Positions 1 through 8,379 of a stretch of DNA of 64,000 nucleotides are shown in pieces (position 1 is the stretch's first letter; every line of letters starts with the position of its first letter). Location: contig NZ_NOXU01000031.1 in assembly GCF_002251795.1 (NCBI RefSeq), forward strand, positions 124,001 through 188,000. Direction: 5' to 3'. The stretch is from Niveispirillum lacus. Its GTDB lineage: Bacteria; Pseudomonadota; Alphaproteobacteria; Azospirillales; Azospirillaceae. The translations under genes and the position numbers were made by a program. Under the pieces are notes generated by a model. The model saw only the letters and a list, made by a program, of their open reading frames with translations, did no database searches and was not told where the DNA came from.

Positions 1-576
1 GCCGAATATGGTGTGATGGAGCGCTTCTCCAACAAGATCGCCATTGCGCCGACGGCCAGCATCTCCATCATCACCGGTGGCGCGTCGCCGGGGATTGAGC
101 CAGTGGCCGCCAACGCCTATACGCACAAGACCCTGTCGGGCAGCCATTCGGTGCGCAACCCGTACCTGGAACGGTTGCTGGCAGAGAAGGGCCGCAATGA
201 TGAGGACACCTGGTCGGAAATCACGCTCAACAGCGGATCTGTCCAGCATCTGGACTTCCTGACCCAAGATGAGAAGGACGTCTTCAAGACGGCGTTCGAA
301 CTGGATCAGCGCTGGCTGATCGAACACGCTGCCGACCGCACGCCGTTCGTCTGCCAGAGCCAGTCGCTGAATGTCTTCCTAACGGCCGATGTGCATAAGC
401 GCGACCTGCACCAGATCCACATGATGGCCTGGAAGAAGGGCGTGAAGAGCCTGTACTACCTGCGTTCCATGTCGGTGCAGCGCGCCGAAAGCAACGCCAC
501 CAAGGAGATTGGCAAGGCCAAGGCTGCGCCGATCGCGGAGACAAACAAGTACGAGGAGTGCCTGGCCTGCCAGTAA
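1..576 (+). CDS. nrdA: Ribonucleoside-diphosphate reductase large (alpha) subunit, C-terminal part
   Basis: Reduces ribonucleotides to deoxyribonucleotides. Only the last 191 codons are present; the open frame runs through base 1, so the 5' part lies outside the window. Visible class I features are the APTASIS loop, the tyrosine pair in SLYYLRS that belongs to the radical-transfer path, and a C-terminal cysteine pair (ECLACQ) of the kind that re-reduces the active site with thioredoxin or glutaredoxin. The ATG at 13 is an internal methionine (GVMERF), not a start. No nrdB follows, so the small subunit must be upstream or elsewhere. A weak hairpin follows the stop. Confidence 0.93.
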   Translation, partial: AEYGVMERFSNKIAIAPTASISIITGGASPGIEPVAANAYTHKTLSGSHSVRNPYLERLLAEKGRNDEDTWSEITLNSGSVQHLDFLTQDEKDVFKTAFELDQRWLIEHAADRTPFVCQSQSLNVFLTADVHKRDLHQIHMMAWKKGVKSLYYLRSMSVQRAESNATKEIGKAKAAPIAETNKYEECLACQ

Positions 577-587
577 CACCCCCCTAT

Positions 588-617
588 CCATGGCCCCCAA
601 TCGTTTGAGGGCCATGG
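588..617 (+). terminator. Possible terminator after nrdA
   Basis: Inverted repeat CCATGGCCC (588-596) / GGGCCATGG (609-617) with a 12-base loop, 11 bases after the nrdA stop. No strong T-run follows, so it may only be a partial or factor-assisted terminator. Confidence 0.45.
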
Positions 618-658
618 TCGAGGTTTGGACGGTGGAAGATTGTTGGCGATGCTTGGTT

Positions 659-685
659 GACGCCCCCTGACAGTCAGGGGGCGTC
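659..685 (-). terminator. Hairpin overlapping the stop codon of the first DUF6265 gene
   Basis: Perfect 12-bp stem GACGCCCCCTGA (659-670) / TCAGGGGGCGTC (674-685) with a 3-base loop. The right arm contains the TGA stop of the minus-strand gene. It may terminate both that gene and read-through from nrdA. There is no T-tract. Confidence 0.5.
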
Positions 686-1171
686 GCCAGCCCTCTGCCA
701 AGTCCACCGGAAGCGGCGAATACCGCCATTGCCGTCCGGTCCCTCCAGGGCCGCCACGACATTGCCGCCATAGCGGTTAAAGACGATCCGTTGCGGATAG
801 GCAATTTCGGTGTTGGAGAACACCGCCATATTGTTGCCTGACTCGATCAGCTTGTACGGGATCACGGCGTCGCTGCCCAAAGGCTGGCCGTAATAGACCA
901 CAGAGCCGTCAGGTTCAGCGACGATGCGCATGAATTCAGTATCAGCGCCGCGCACCGGCGACATGGATCGCCGCATCCCCAGCATGACACCGTCGCCGGG
1001 CCGCATGAAGTGCTGCTCCGTGCGGGTTGGTCCTTCACGTCCCACCCACTGGCCCGCCAGCCAGTCGAGGGATCGCAGGGGGTCGTTAGATGCCTGACTG
1101 CCCGTGGGCAGGGCCAAGAACAAGCCCAGCAGCAACAGGCCAGAGAGGCGGGTGACAGAGAAGGTGGACAT
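674..1171 (-). CDS. Exported DUF6265-type protein (copy 1)
   Basis: A 165-residue protein with an N-terminal signal peptide (hydrophobic run LSGLLLLGLFLALPTG, cleavage probably near GSQA). The mature part opens with SLDWLAGQWVG and contains MRPGDGVMLGM and a late GGIRRFRWTW segment, the pattern I associate with the DUF6265 family. That family is probably a small beta-barrel of unknown function. The ATG at 1171 was chosen because GGAGGAG lies just upstream; a GTG two codons earlier is possible. The next minus-strand gene encodes a clear paralogue, so the pair looks like a tandem duplication. Confidence 0.8.
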   Translation of the reverse strand: MSTFSVTRLSGLLLLGLFLALPTGSQASNDPLRSLDWLAGQWVGREGPTRTEQHFMRPGDGVMLGMRRSMSPVRGADTEFMRIVAEPDGSVVYYGQPLGSDAVIPYKLIESGNNMAVFSNTEIAYPQRIVFNRYGGNVVAALEGPDGNGGIRRFRWTWQRAGDAP

Positions 1172-1280
1172 GGGCACTCCTCCGTTTGGTTTTTGTTTTG
1201 AACAGGCTACGCCTTATTTGCCCCGCCGTCCCGACTGCTGATGATTTTGACGATTTTGCAGCACGCCGAAGAGGCGTTGC

Positions 1281-1751
1281 CTATGGCGCCGACCCGGCCA
1301 GTCGCCAAGACCAGCCGAAACGCTTCACACCGCCGCCTTTGACCGGCCCTTCGATGGTCGCGGTCAGGCTGTCGCCTGTGCGGCGATAGGTGATCTTCTG
1401 CGGAAAATCATGGTGTGGATTGGCGAATATCGCCAGACCCGGCATAGACTCGATAAGCGCAAAGCTGGCTGGAGCCTGGCCCAATGGATGCGCATGATAG
1501 GCCAGTTGGCCCGCGGCATCGGGGCCGATGCGAATAAACTCTGCTTCCGGCGCCTTGCCCGGTCGCACGGTTCGGCTCATGCCCAGGATGATGCCACCGG
1601 CGGGACGCATGTAATGTTCCTCGATCCGCCGGTCACCATCCTGGCCAACCCATTGGCCTGCCAGCCAGGAAAGGTCGTCGATCACGGGTTCCGCCGACAG
1701 AGCAGTGGGGGCGGCCAGCAACAGCAGGCCAGCCAGGAAAAGGGCGCGCAT
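1281..1751 (-). CDS. Exported DUF6265-type protein (copy 2)
   Basis: A 156-residue paralogue of the gene next to it. It has a short signal peptide (MRALFLAGLLLLAAPTALSA) followed by DLSWLAGQWVGQDG, a HYMRPAGGIILGMSR block and a C-terminal GGGVKRFGWSW segment, each matching copy 1. The start at 1751 is supported by GAAGG about 8 bases upstream; an earlier in-frame ATG (1787) would put 12 residues ahead of the signal peptide. Both copies are read leftwards. Function unknown; probably periplasmic. Confidence 0.8.
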   Translation of the reverse strand: MRALFLAGLLLLAAPTALSAEPVIDDLSWLAGQWVGQDGDRRIEEHYMRPAGGIILGMSRTVRPGKAPEAEFIRIGPDAAGQLAYHAHPLGQAPASFALIESMPGLAIFANPHHDFPQKITYRRTGDSLTATIEGPVKGGGVKRFGWSWRLAGSAP

Positions 1752-1834
1752 GGGGAAGCCTTCGGCAGTAGAGTAGCCAGGATACACCCGTAGACGGGGA
1801 TCGTTTCAATTGATCGCGTCAAGCCGATCAGCGG

Positions 1835-2437
1835 TTAACGTGGGTCTGTCGCACGCAGCGATGGCCGGTCGATGATACCCGCGAGCCAGTTGGCCAGGTC
1901 CGGATGGTCAGTCCGCCAGTCCAGATCGCCATGGCGTAGATCCAGATAATCCAGCGCACAGGCCACAGACAAAGCGCCCAGACCGGCATTGTCTGCATAG
2001 AGATCGGGCACAGCCGTTTCCATGGCTGGCAGGGACCGGGCGATGGCGGCTATTTGCCGGTCAACCCAGCCGGGAGACTGTTCACCCAGTGGCCGCCGCC
2101 TCTCCACCACTGCGCTGAAGGCTGCATCCAACAGGCCCTGGGCCAAGGCAGACAGTCGCAATGACCGCCAGCGGTCAGGCCCGGCATCCGGCAGCAATCG
2201 ACGGCCAGGCAGAATATTGTCCAGATAGTCCGCAATGGCCCAACTCTCGCCCAGACACCAACCTTCGTCCGTGACCAGGGCCGGGACCTTGCCAGAGGGT
2301 ATGGCTGATAACAGGTCGGCGGGATCGGACCAGGGGTCGATGGTCACAACCTGGAGCCGGTCCAACGCCTGCTTCTCCATGGCCAGGGCCAGCACCTTGC
2401 GGGCATAGGGGGAGGTTTTAGCGACATATAGTTTCAT
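1835..2437 (-). CDS. Glutathione S-transferase family protein
   Basis: A 200-residue two-domain GST. The N-terminal thioredoxin-like part reads MKLYVAKTSPYARKVLALAM and includes the cis-proline region KVPALVTDEGW and the E-S pair GESWAIADYL that binds the glutathione glutamyl group. An all-helical C-terminal domain follows. The start overlaps the stop of the upstream MFS gene by four bases (ATGA), so the two are co-transcribed and probably coupled. Together with the divergent LysR gene this looks like a small detoxification or efflux unit, but the substrate cannot be read from sequence. An upstream extension of this frame is only the shadow of the MFS gene. Confidence 0.9.
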   Translation of the reverse strand: MKLYVAKTSPYARKVLALAMEKQALDRLQVVTIDPWSDPADLLSAIPSGKVPALVTDEGWCLGESWAIADYLDNILPGRRLLPDAGPDRWRSLRLSALAQGLLDAAFSAVVERRRPLGEQSPGWVDRQIAAIARSLPAMETAVPDLYADNAGLGALSVACALDYLDLRHGDLDWRTDHPDLANWLAGIIDRPSLRATDPR

Positions 2438-3591
2438 GGCAGTTTTTCCTTTTGCAACTGTAACAGGCCGGCCATCCCTGCCAGGGTGCCCAATACCAGT
2501 ATGGTGGCGCCGGCCGCGAACAGAGGCAGGTGATGGCCGGTATCCGCGAACAGCAAGGTCAGCCCATAGCCCCCCGCAGCCTGGAACAGGGCGTATATTG
2601 CGGTCATCCGGCCCCACGCAGCCGTATGACCGCGCGCCCCCGCCAATTGTCCAGCCACGCCCGATGCCAACGCTACGCAGCCCGGTGTCAGGGCGCCGAC
2701 CAGCAGGGCTGACAGACCCAGCGGCAGCGGGGCCGAGGACAGGAGCGGCAGGGCCACCGCCCCGGCCTTCAAGCCCAATGCCAGGGTCAAGGCGGGTGCA
2801 AAGCCCAGTAATCGGGCCAGACGAGCCGCCAGGAGCGGCCCCGTTAGGGCACCAACCCCGAACACGAACCAGTAGGCCCCACCCATGGCGATGCCCTGGC
2901 CCAGTCCGCGCGCCACGTAATCGGCCAGGAACAATGTGTGTGGCACGAACCCCATACCGTCGGTGGCATAGGCCAGCGTGAACAGTAGAAGTGCCCAAGA
3001 CCGGGTCAAGGTTGGTTCTGGTGCCGGGGGCGCGTGGGCGGTGACGGGCCAGTGTCCCCAGGAGGCGATGGTCAGCAGCAGCGCCAGCAGCCCGATTCCG
3101 GCCCAGGCCCAGGCCGCGCCGCCACCGGCCAGCCAGGGCAGAAGGGTGCCACTGACCATCACCCCAGCCCCGATCCCGGAAAAAACAATGCCTGCGACCA
3201 GTGGCCTTTGATCCGGTGGCACCTGGGCCATCAGCACCGGGGCCGCCAGGATCATCAGCAAGGCCCCGCCGATCCCAGCCAGAAAGCGCCACGCCGCCAG
3301 CCATTCGGTTCCGCCATTCCACGCGCAGGCCGCCAAGGACAGTGTCACCAGCAGCATGGCGGCGCGCAGCACGCAGGCAGGGCGACACAGGCGACCAAGG
3401 TGCGCAGCGCCGATGGCCCCCAACAGATAACCGAACAGGTTGGCGGCGCCCAGCAACGCCCCACCCCCGGCATCCACCCAACCCTCATCAATCAGAGCCG
3501 GCAGCAGCGGGGTGTAAGCAAAACGACCCAGCCCAACGCCCAGAAGCGTACCCGCCAGTCCCGCCGATGCCGATTGCCAGACCTTCCCCAT
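2434..3591 (-). CDS. YbfB/YjiJ-type MFS transporter
   Basis: A 385-residue inner-membrane protein with about 12 hydrophobic segments. The N-terminal signature GVGLGRFAYTPLLPALIDEG is typical of YbfB/YjiJ-like major facilitator proteins. There is a second-half hinge around the LTRSWALLLFTLAYATDGMG segment. The ATG at 3591 was preferred, since the alternative at 3603 is GTG. It is the first gene of a two-gene unit with the GST and is divergent from the LysR regulator at 3695, which probably controls it. The transported compound is unknown. Confidence 0.88.
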   Translation of the reverse strand: MGKVWQSASAGLAGTLLGVGLGRFAYTPLLPALIDEGWVDAGGGALLGAANLFGYLLGAIGAAHLGRLCRPACVLRAAMLLVTLSLAACAWNGGTEWLAAWRFLAGIGGALLMILAAPVLMAQVPPDQRPLVAGIVFSGIGAGVMVSGTLLPWLAGGGAAWAWAGIGLLALLLTIASWGHWPVTAHAPPAPEPTLTRSWALLLFTLAYATDGMGFVPHTLFLADYVARGLGQGIAMGGAYWFVFGVGALTGPLLAARLARLLGFAPALTLALGLKAGAVALPLLSSAPLPLGLSALLVGALTPGCVALASGVAGQLAGARGHTAAWGRMTAIYALFQAAGGYGLTLLFADTGHHLPLFAAGATILVLGTLAGMAGLLQLQKEKLP

Positions 3592-3694
3592 CACGCGCCC
3601 CACCCGATCTCAGGCGCAGATGGTGTCATGGCCTTGACATCAAGAAAAATGAATTGTCAGGATAACTAAATTCACGTCAGTTGATGGGTGGGCG
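3592..3694. promoter_or_regulatory. Divergent LysR / MFS-GST control region
   Basis: About 100 bases between two divergent genes, AT-rich relative to the surroundings. It contains the inverted repeat TGACA (3635-3639) / TGTCA (3655-3659) and a TTGACA at 3634. LysR proteins usually bind such dyads between themselves and a divergent target. No unambiguous -10 box with correct spacing could be assigned. Confidence 0.4.
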
Positions 3695-4579
3695 ATGGAC
3701 AGCACTGATCTTTCCTACTTTCTGGCGGTGGTGGAAGAGGGGGGGATCACGGCGGCGGCACGTCGGCTGAATTGTGTACAGTCGAACGTGACGGCCCGTA
3801 TTCGATCGCTGGAGGCAGCGCTGGGCGTAACGCTGTTTCACCGCAACGGCCGTGGCGTAGTACCAACGCGCGCTGGCGAGCGACTGCTGCCGCATGCACG
3901 GCAAGTGGTTGCGGCCTTGCGGGCAGCGCGCGACAGTCTAAGGGATCTGTTGCATCCGGACCGGCCCGGTGGGCGCCTCGCCATTGGCAGCATGGAGACA
4001 ACAGCCGCCTGTCGCCTGCCACCGGTTCTGGCCGCCTATCACGCTGCCTTCCCGGATGTGGAGTTGAGCCTGCGGACCGGGCCGACCATTACGCTGACGG
4101 AGGAGGTCCTGTCCTACCGACTGGACATGGCCCTGGTCAGCGGCCCTGTCGACCATCCGGACCTGATGGTCGCCGATGTCGGGGTTGAGCAGATGGTGAT
4201 GGTGGCGGGCGTGCAGGCGACGGACGAGTGGCCAGCAATGCTCTACAAGCCGGGCCTCTCTGCCCTCTGCTTCCGACGGGGCTGTGCCTATCGTGAACGG
4301 CTGGAAAGCCTGTTGGCCGGGCTGGGGGCGCGGCAGCCCCGCCTCCACGAGTTCGGGACGCTTGAAGGCATCATTGGGGGCGTGGCGGCCGGGATTGGTG
4401 TTTCGCTGTTGCCACTGGCGGCCGTCGACCGATCACCATTGCGTTCGTCTTTGTCGATACAGACGGTGCCCGCGCCTTGGGCCGTGGCGCCGACGCAGTT
4501 GATCCATCGTCGTGATGCGATCATGACGGCCGCGCTGGCCCGCTTTATCGACTATGCCCGATTGGGATGGCAGTGCTGA
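3695..4579 (+). CDS. LysR-family transcriptional regulator
   Basis: A 294-residue regulator with an N-terminal winged helix-turn-helix (MDSTDLSYFLAVVEEGGITA followed by the RRLNCVQSNVTARIRSLE recognition region) and a periplasmic-binding-like effector domain from about residue 90. It starts with ATG and is transcribed away from the MFS-GST unit, the usual LysR arrangement, so it most likely controls that unit in response to an unidentified ligand. The protein has typical family length. The stop codon sits inside the left arm of a perfect 15-bp inverted repeat that separates it from the convergent small gene. Confidence 0.92.
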   Translation: MDSTDLSYFLAVVEEGGITAAARRLNCVQSNVTARIRSLEAALGVTLFHRNGRGVVPTRAGERLLPHARQVVAALRAARDSLRDLLHPDRPGGRLAIGSMETTAACRLPPVLAAYHAAFPDVELSLRTGPTITLTEEVLSYRLDMALVSGPVDHPDLMVADVGVEQMVMVAGVQATDEWPAMLYKPGLSALCFRRGCAYRERLESLLAGLGARQPRLHEFGTLEGIIGGVAAGIGVSLLPLAAVDRSPLRSSLSIQTVPAPWAVAPTQLIHRRDAIMTAALARFIDYARLGWQC

Positions 4580-4612
4580 TTTGCATTATGCAATTACTGC
4601 ATAATGCAAATC
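4578..4612. terminator. Perfect 15-bp inverted repeat between convergent genes
   Basis: GATTTGCATTATGCA (4578-4592), loop ATTAC, then the exact reverse complement (4598-4612). It lies between the ends of the LysR gene and the small minus-strand gene, where a bidirectional terminator is expected. The stem is AT-rich and lacks a flanking T-run, so a protein-binding role is also possible. Confidence 0.55.
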
Positions 4613-4615
4613 ACT

Positions 4616-4870
4616 TTACCAGACCAGTGAAACGGCGGGGCGATAAGGTGCCTGCTCGAACATGCCGTTGATCAGGCCCTGAAGCTGGACACGGGCGGCC
4701 TCGCGTTCGCTGGACGGGACACTGGCTTTTGACAGCGCCTTGATGACGAAACCGCTGCCACGCAGACGCTTCAAGGTCACCCGAGCATCATCGGCACGGG
4801 ATGGATGGATAGCGGCCACGGTGGCCACCCCCTGCGGCGGGCGAACAATGAAAAGGCCGAACTCGGTCAT
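4616..4870 (-). CDS. Small protein of unknown function (84 residues)
   Basis: The reading frame opens at an ATG preceded by AGGGGG with 5-base spacing, a good ribosome-binding site. The protein begins MTEFGLFIVRPPQGVATVAA and has a basic middle (LKRLRGSGFVIKAL). It has no signal peptide, membrane segment or recognisable motif. It is bounded by a convergent hairpin on the left and an EF-hand lipoprotein gene, also minus strand, on the right. I do not recognise the family; the good start region and codon pattern make it a likely real gene. Confidence 0.6.
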   Translation of the reverse strand: MTEFGLFIVRPPQGVATVAAIHPSRADDARVTLKRLRGSGFVIKALSKASVPSSEREAARVQLQGLINGMFEQAPYRPAVSLVW

Positions 4871-4949
4871 GGGAACCCCCTATGCCAATGGATAGGGGGA
4901 ACACAGCAAGCGGGGTGCCAATACCCGCCCTGTACTTAAGCGTTAGGGA

Positions 4950-5591
4950 TCAGTCTTCCACGGCCCAGGCGCGCATCGGACCCTCTGCCTGTTCCATGAA
5001 TTCAGGCCGTGAGACAGTGCCGTCGCCATTTTGGTCCATGATGGCATGCCGGCGGGTTGCTTCTGCCCGCAACTCCTCTGGTGTGACGCGGAAATCAGCG
5101 TTGCTGTCGGCTGACATCACAGGGTCAATCCCCATGCGGTAATCGGCCCGGCCTCGGCCATCTACGCGGGCGGTCGCGGCCTCGTCCGGTGTCATGTCGA
5201 TGCGGCCGGGCCGCAGGCGGCGCCCGGTATCCGCCGGCGCGCTGTGGGTGGGCAAGTTGACCCGATACTGGGTTAACTCATAAGACGTGACGTATCCATC
5301 GCGGTTGAGGTCATAAAGCGGGAAGACACGCCCTGCCTCTGCCGTCAATTCCAGCAGGGACAGCGTACCGTTGCGGTCAGTATCAGCGCGCGTGAACCAG
5401 TCACGCATCGCGGCGCGATAGGCCTCTGCATCGCGGGTGGGGGCTGCCAGCGGTTCCCCGACGGGACTGACCGGACTGTAGCGGATACCGGGCCGGAATG
5501 TGTCCCGTCCCCCCCCGCATGATGCCAGGGCCAAAGCCATGGCCACCAGTCCTAAGCCGAGACCTGCCTGCCGCCAAACCGTCCGCCGCAT
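4950..5591 (-). CDS. EF-hand calcium-binding lipoprotein
   Basis: A 213-residue protein with a lipoprotein signal ending LALASC, lipidated Cys about residue 25. It is followed by four EF-hand-like loops: DTDRNGTLSLLE, DLNRDGYVTSYE, the degenerate SADSNADFRVTPEE and DQNGDGTVSRPE. The loops are arranged as two pairs, the usual layout of calcium-responsive proteins. The residue after the lipidated Cys is Gly rather than Asp, suggesting outer-membrane sorting. The gene stands alone and its partner is unknown. Confidence 0.86.
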   Translation of the reverse strand: MRRTVWRQAGLGLGLVAMALALASCGGGRDTFRPGIRYSPVSPVGEPLAAPTRDAEAYRAAMRDWFTRADTDRNGTLSLLELTAEAGRVFPLYDLNRDGYVTSYELTQYRVNLPTHSAPADTGRRLRPGRIDMTPDEAATARVDGRGRADYRMGIDPVMSADSNADFRVTPEELRAEATRRHAIMDQNGDGTVSRPEFMEQAEGPMRAWAVED

Positions 5592-5765
5592 CCGCCGCTC
5601 CGTTCGCTGTTCCGCTTCTGCTTAACGGGCTCGCAGGGTGGGGGCCAGCAGATAAATCTCGCTACCGCTTCTGTAAGGCTTTGGTGGACCCAAGGACCCG
5701 CTTGGCCAAAACCTTTGGAGCTTCTGATGACACGCGTCCGGGCGGGGCGTCCTGTCGGGTGTGGA

Positions 5766-6920
5766 TCAGGCGGGGTCCGCTATTGCGCTGGCGCCATCGG
5801 GCAGGGTGCAGTCCCGCAATTTCAAGCCCTTAAACCGATCCCCCGGTATCATGGCCTGGCTGAAATCCACCCATTCGATGGCGGCATCCCGCAACCGAAC
5901 GGGCAGTGCCCCACCGCCGCGCAGTTGCAGGTCTTCCATATTGGCTGCTTCCAGCACGGTGTTCCGCAGGGTCGCGCCTTCGAACCCGGCGCCACGCAAA
6001 TCACATCCCGACAGGTCGACATAGGAAAGGTTGGCGCCGCTGAAATCGCTGGCCGCCAGTTTGGCGTGGCTCAATTGCGCACCCGACAGGTCAGCCCCTC
6101 GGAACGACATGGCCGATAATTCGCGCCCGCGCAGATCCACACCCTTCATCTTGCGGCCCGTGAAGTCGGCGCGGGTGCCGGTCTTGCCACCGCTTTCCAC
6201 CCATTCCTCGTGCTGTCCTACAATGCGGTCAATTTCCGCAAGGTTCTGCAGGTGTTCGGTAAAGGCCGGCAATCCCTGGAACAGGCGACGTGTCGTGTTG
6301 TCGATCGTAAAGGTGGCGTCCTTGATATCGGCATGCAGGAAGTTGGCACCTTCCATCTTGGCGCCCAGCAGAACGACCCCCTGCAGATCACTTTCACTGA
6401 AATCCGCATTTGACAGGTTGGCGTTGCGCATATTCACGCCGCGCAACCGTACTTTGCGCACCACCGCATCCTCAAGCGATGCATCCTCCAGATTGCAGAA
6501 GGACAGATCGGTAATGAATTCACGGCTGACCACGTCTTCACCCTTGCGATGCAGGGTCAGGTTGCCCATACGCATGTCACTGCCATCCAATTTGGCCTGT
6601 GCCAGATCGGATTTGTAGAAACGGGCCCCACGCAAATTCGCACGGGTGAAATCGCAATGTTTCAGATTGGCACCGATGAACAGGCTGTTGGCCAGGTCGG
6701 TTTCCCGGAACTTGCAGCCTTCCAGATTTGTCTGTGACAGGTTGCAGGCCAGCATTGTTGCCTGCGACAGATTAAAGCCTTTAAGTTGAAGCCCCTCGAT
6801 GCTTGCCAGCCGAAGTTCAAGTCGCCGTCCACCCTTGCCCTTCAGAAAAAGGGAGTGCATCGCCAGGTGGGTGGTCAGGTCTGTTCGTGCAGAACCGGTA
6901 TCGGGCGCCTGAATTGCCAT
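5766..6920 (-). CDS. Pentapeptide-repeat protein (copy 1)
   Basis: About 384 residues with two blocks of A(D/N)LXX repeats forming a right-handed quadrilateral beta-helix, for example NLKHCDFTRANLRGARFYK and DLSGAQLSHAKLAASDF. A helical insert of roughly 50 residues (LFQGLPAFTEHLQNLAEIDR to GKTGTRADF) splits the blocks. The start at 6920 gives MAIQAPDTG; further in-frame ATGs occur upstream at 6926 and 6968. There is no signal peptide, so it is cytoplasmic. A close paralogue lies immediately upstream on the same strand. Family members can mimic DNA or act as scaffolds, but no specific role can be assigned. Confidence 0.87.
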   Translation of the reverse strand: MAIQAPDTGSARTDLTTHLAMHSLFLKGKGGRRLELRLASIEGLQLKGFNLSQATMLACNLSQTNLEGCKFRETDLANSLFIGANLKHCDFTRANLRGARFYKSDLAQAKLDGSDMRMGNLTLHRKGEDVVSREFITDLSFCNLEDASLEDAVVRKVRLRGVNMRNANLSNADFSESDLQGVVLLGAKMEGANFLHADIKDATFTIDNTTRRLFQGLPAFTEHLQNLAEIDRIVGQHEEWVESGGKTGTRADFTGRKMKGVDLRGRELSAMSFRGADLSGAQLSHAKLAASDFSGANLSYVDLSGCDLRGAGFEGATLRNTVLEAANMEDLQLRGGGALPVRLRDAAIEWVDFSQAMIPGDRFKGLKLRDCTLPDGASAIADPA

Positions 6921-7049
6921 AAACATCCAACCGTATGTTTTTTTTATTTCAAGAGAGCAGAGCAGCACTGATTGCGTACCCGCTTACGGATACTGACTTG
7001 TTTAATACCAAAAGAAAATGATTAATAAGTTAATGCTGCTGAATCTGGG

Positions 7050-8180
7050 TCACGGCTCTTCCGGCATACGGCATTCACGTAGGACCGCACCGGATAGCTG
7101 TTCGGGTGTGATCACGCATTGGGCAAAGCTGGTCCATTCGATTGAGGCGCCGGCAAAACGGATCGCCAATTTGCCGCCCCCCCGCAAATCCAGATCACCG
7201 AAATCAGCGCCGTCGACAAGGGTGTGCAGCAACCGGGCATTCTCCATCCCGGCCCCGCGGAGATCGGCGTTCGAGAGTTCGGCATAGGCGAGTGTTGCCC
7301 CGTTGAAATCAGCCGCCGCCAGTCGGGCATGCGCCAGTTTGGCCCCCGTCAGGTCCGCGCCCCGGAAGGATACGGCGGACAGTTCCCGTCCGCGCAGATC
7401 GACCCCGCGCAAGGCCATACCGGCAAAATCCGCCCGTGACCCGGACCGCCCCCCAGAATTCACCCATTCCTCATGTGCGGCAACGATCCGGTCTGTTTCC
7501 CGCAGGTTGGACAGATGTTCCTCAAATGCCGGGTTGCCGGCAAACAGGCGGCGGGTGTCGTCATTCACCGTAAACACGGCATTCTTGATATTGGCACCCG
7601 TGAACTTCGCTCGCTCCATCTGTGCGCCCAGCAGCACGACACCCTGCATATCGGCGCCTGACAGATCGGCGCCCGACAGGTCGGCATTGCGCATATTGAC
7701 CCCGCGCAGGCGGACATTATGCAGCACCGCGTCCTGCAAAGTTGCTTCCTCCATGTTGCAGAAGGACAAGTCGGTGGTGAACTCCCGCTGTTTGGCGACG
7801 CCACCGCTGTTCAGCGTGATGGACCCGACCCGCATGTCTGACCCTGTCATTTTGGCCTGTTGCAGGTCGGACTTGTAAAACCGCGTTCCGCGCAGGTCGG
7901 CGCGGGTGAAATCGCAATGTTTCAGGTTGGCGCCGATAAACAGGCTGTTGGACAGGTTCGCCGCTTGAAAGCTGCATCCTTCCAAATCCGTGTAGGAAAG
8001 GTTGCAGGCCAGCAGCAGGCATTGCGACAGATCAAAATTATTCAGCTTGATGCCCGACAGGTTTTGCAGGCGCATCTCCAACCGCTTGCCCGCATGACCA
8101 CGGGCAAAAAGCGTGTGCTGGGCCAGCATGACCTGCATGTCATGCGACGGCAAGGTGTGGGCGCTCTGCGGTTTGTTCAT
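7050..8180 (-). CDS. Pentapeptide-repeat protein (copy 2)
   Basis: About 376 residues, similar to copy 1 over its whole length: an N-terminal segment with HTLFARGHAGKRLEMRLQN, a first beta-helix block, the same helical insert (LFAGNPAFEEHLSNLRETDR, then HEEWVNSGG), and a second block containing GVDLRGRELSAVSFRGADL. The ATG at 8180 (MNKPQSAHT) was chosen by alignment with copy 1; no strong ribosome-binding site is visible, so the start is uncertain. The two genes read in the same direction with about 130 bases between them and are an ancient duplication. Function unknown. Confidence 0.85.
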   Translation of the reverse strand: MNKPQSAHTLPSHDMQVMLAQHTLFARGHAGKRLEMRLQNLSGIKLNNFDLSQCLLLACNLSYTDLEGCSFQAANLSNSLFIGANLKHCDFTRADLRGTRFYKSDLQQAKMTGSDMRVGSITLNSGGVAKQREFTTDLSFCNMEEATLQDAVLHNVRLRGVNMRNADLSGADLSGADMQGVVLLGAQMERAKFTGANIKNAVFTVNDDTRRLFAGNPAFEEHLSNLRETDRIVAAHEEWVNSGGRSGSRADFAGMALRGVDLRGRELSAVSFRGADLTGAKLAHARLAAADFNGATLAYAELSNADLRGAGMENARLLHTLVDGADFGDLDLRGGGKLAIRFAGASIEWTSFAQCVITPEQLSGAVLRECRMPEEP

Positions 8181-8379
8181 CGGGCTGCTGCTTGATCCAA
8201 CGTCCAGTTCAACTATGCCATACACGCAGACATGGGTAATCCACCAACATCTCCATGATGTCCTGGCCAAAAGACATATCCCGGCCTCCCAGGCGACACA
8301 GAGTTGGGAAGTCTCTTGACCTTGATTGTAGGTTTGTGATCCGATGCATTAGGAATATAAACCATAACCAGGCAGCAGC

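Noticed and set aside
1835-3481. A 548-codon version of the first GST gene
   Set aside because: Only the last 200 residues are GST. The upstream part is a shadow of the MFS gene, and the ATG at 2437 forms an ATGA junction.
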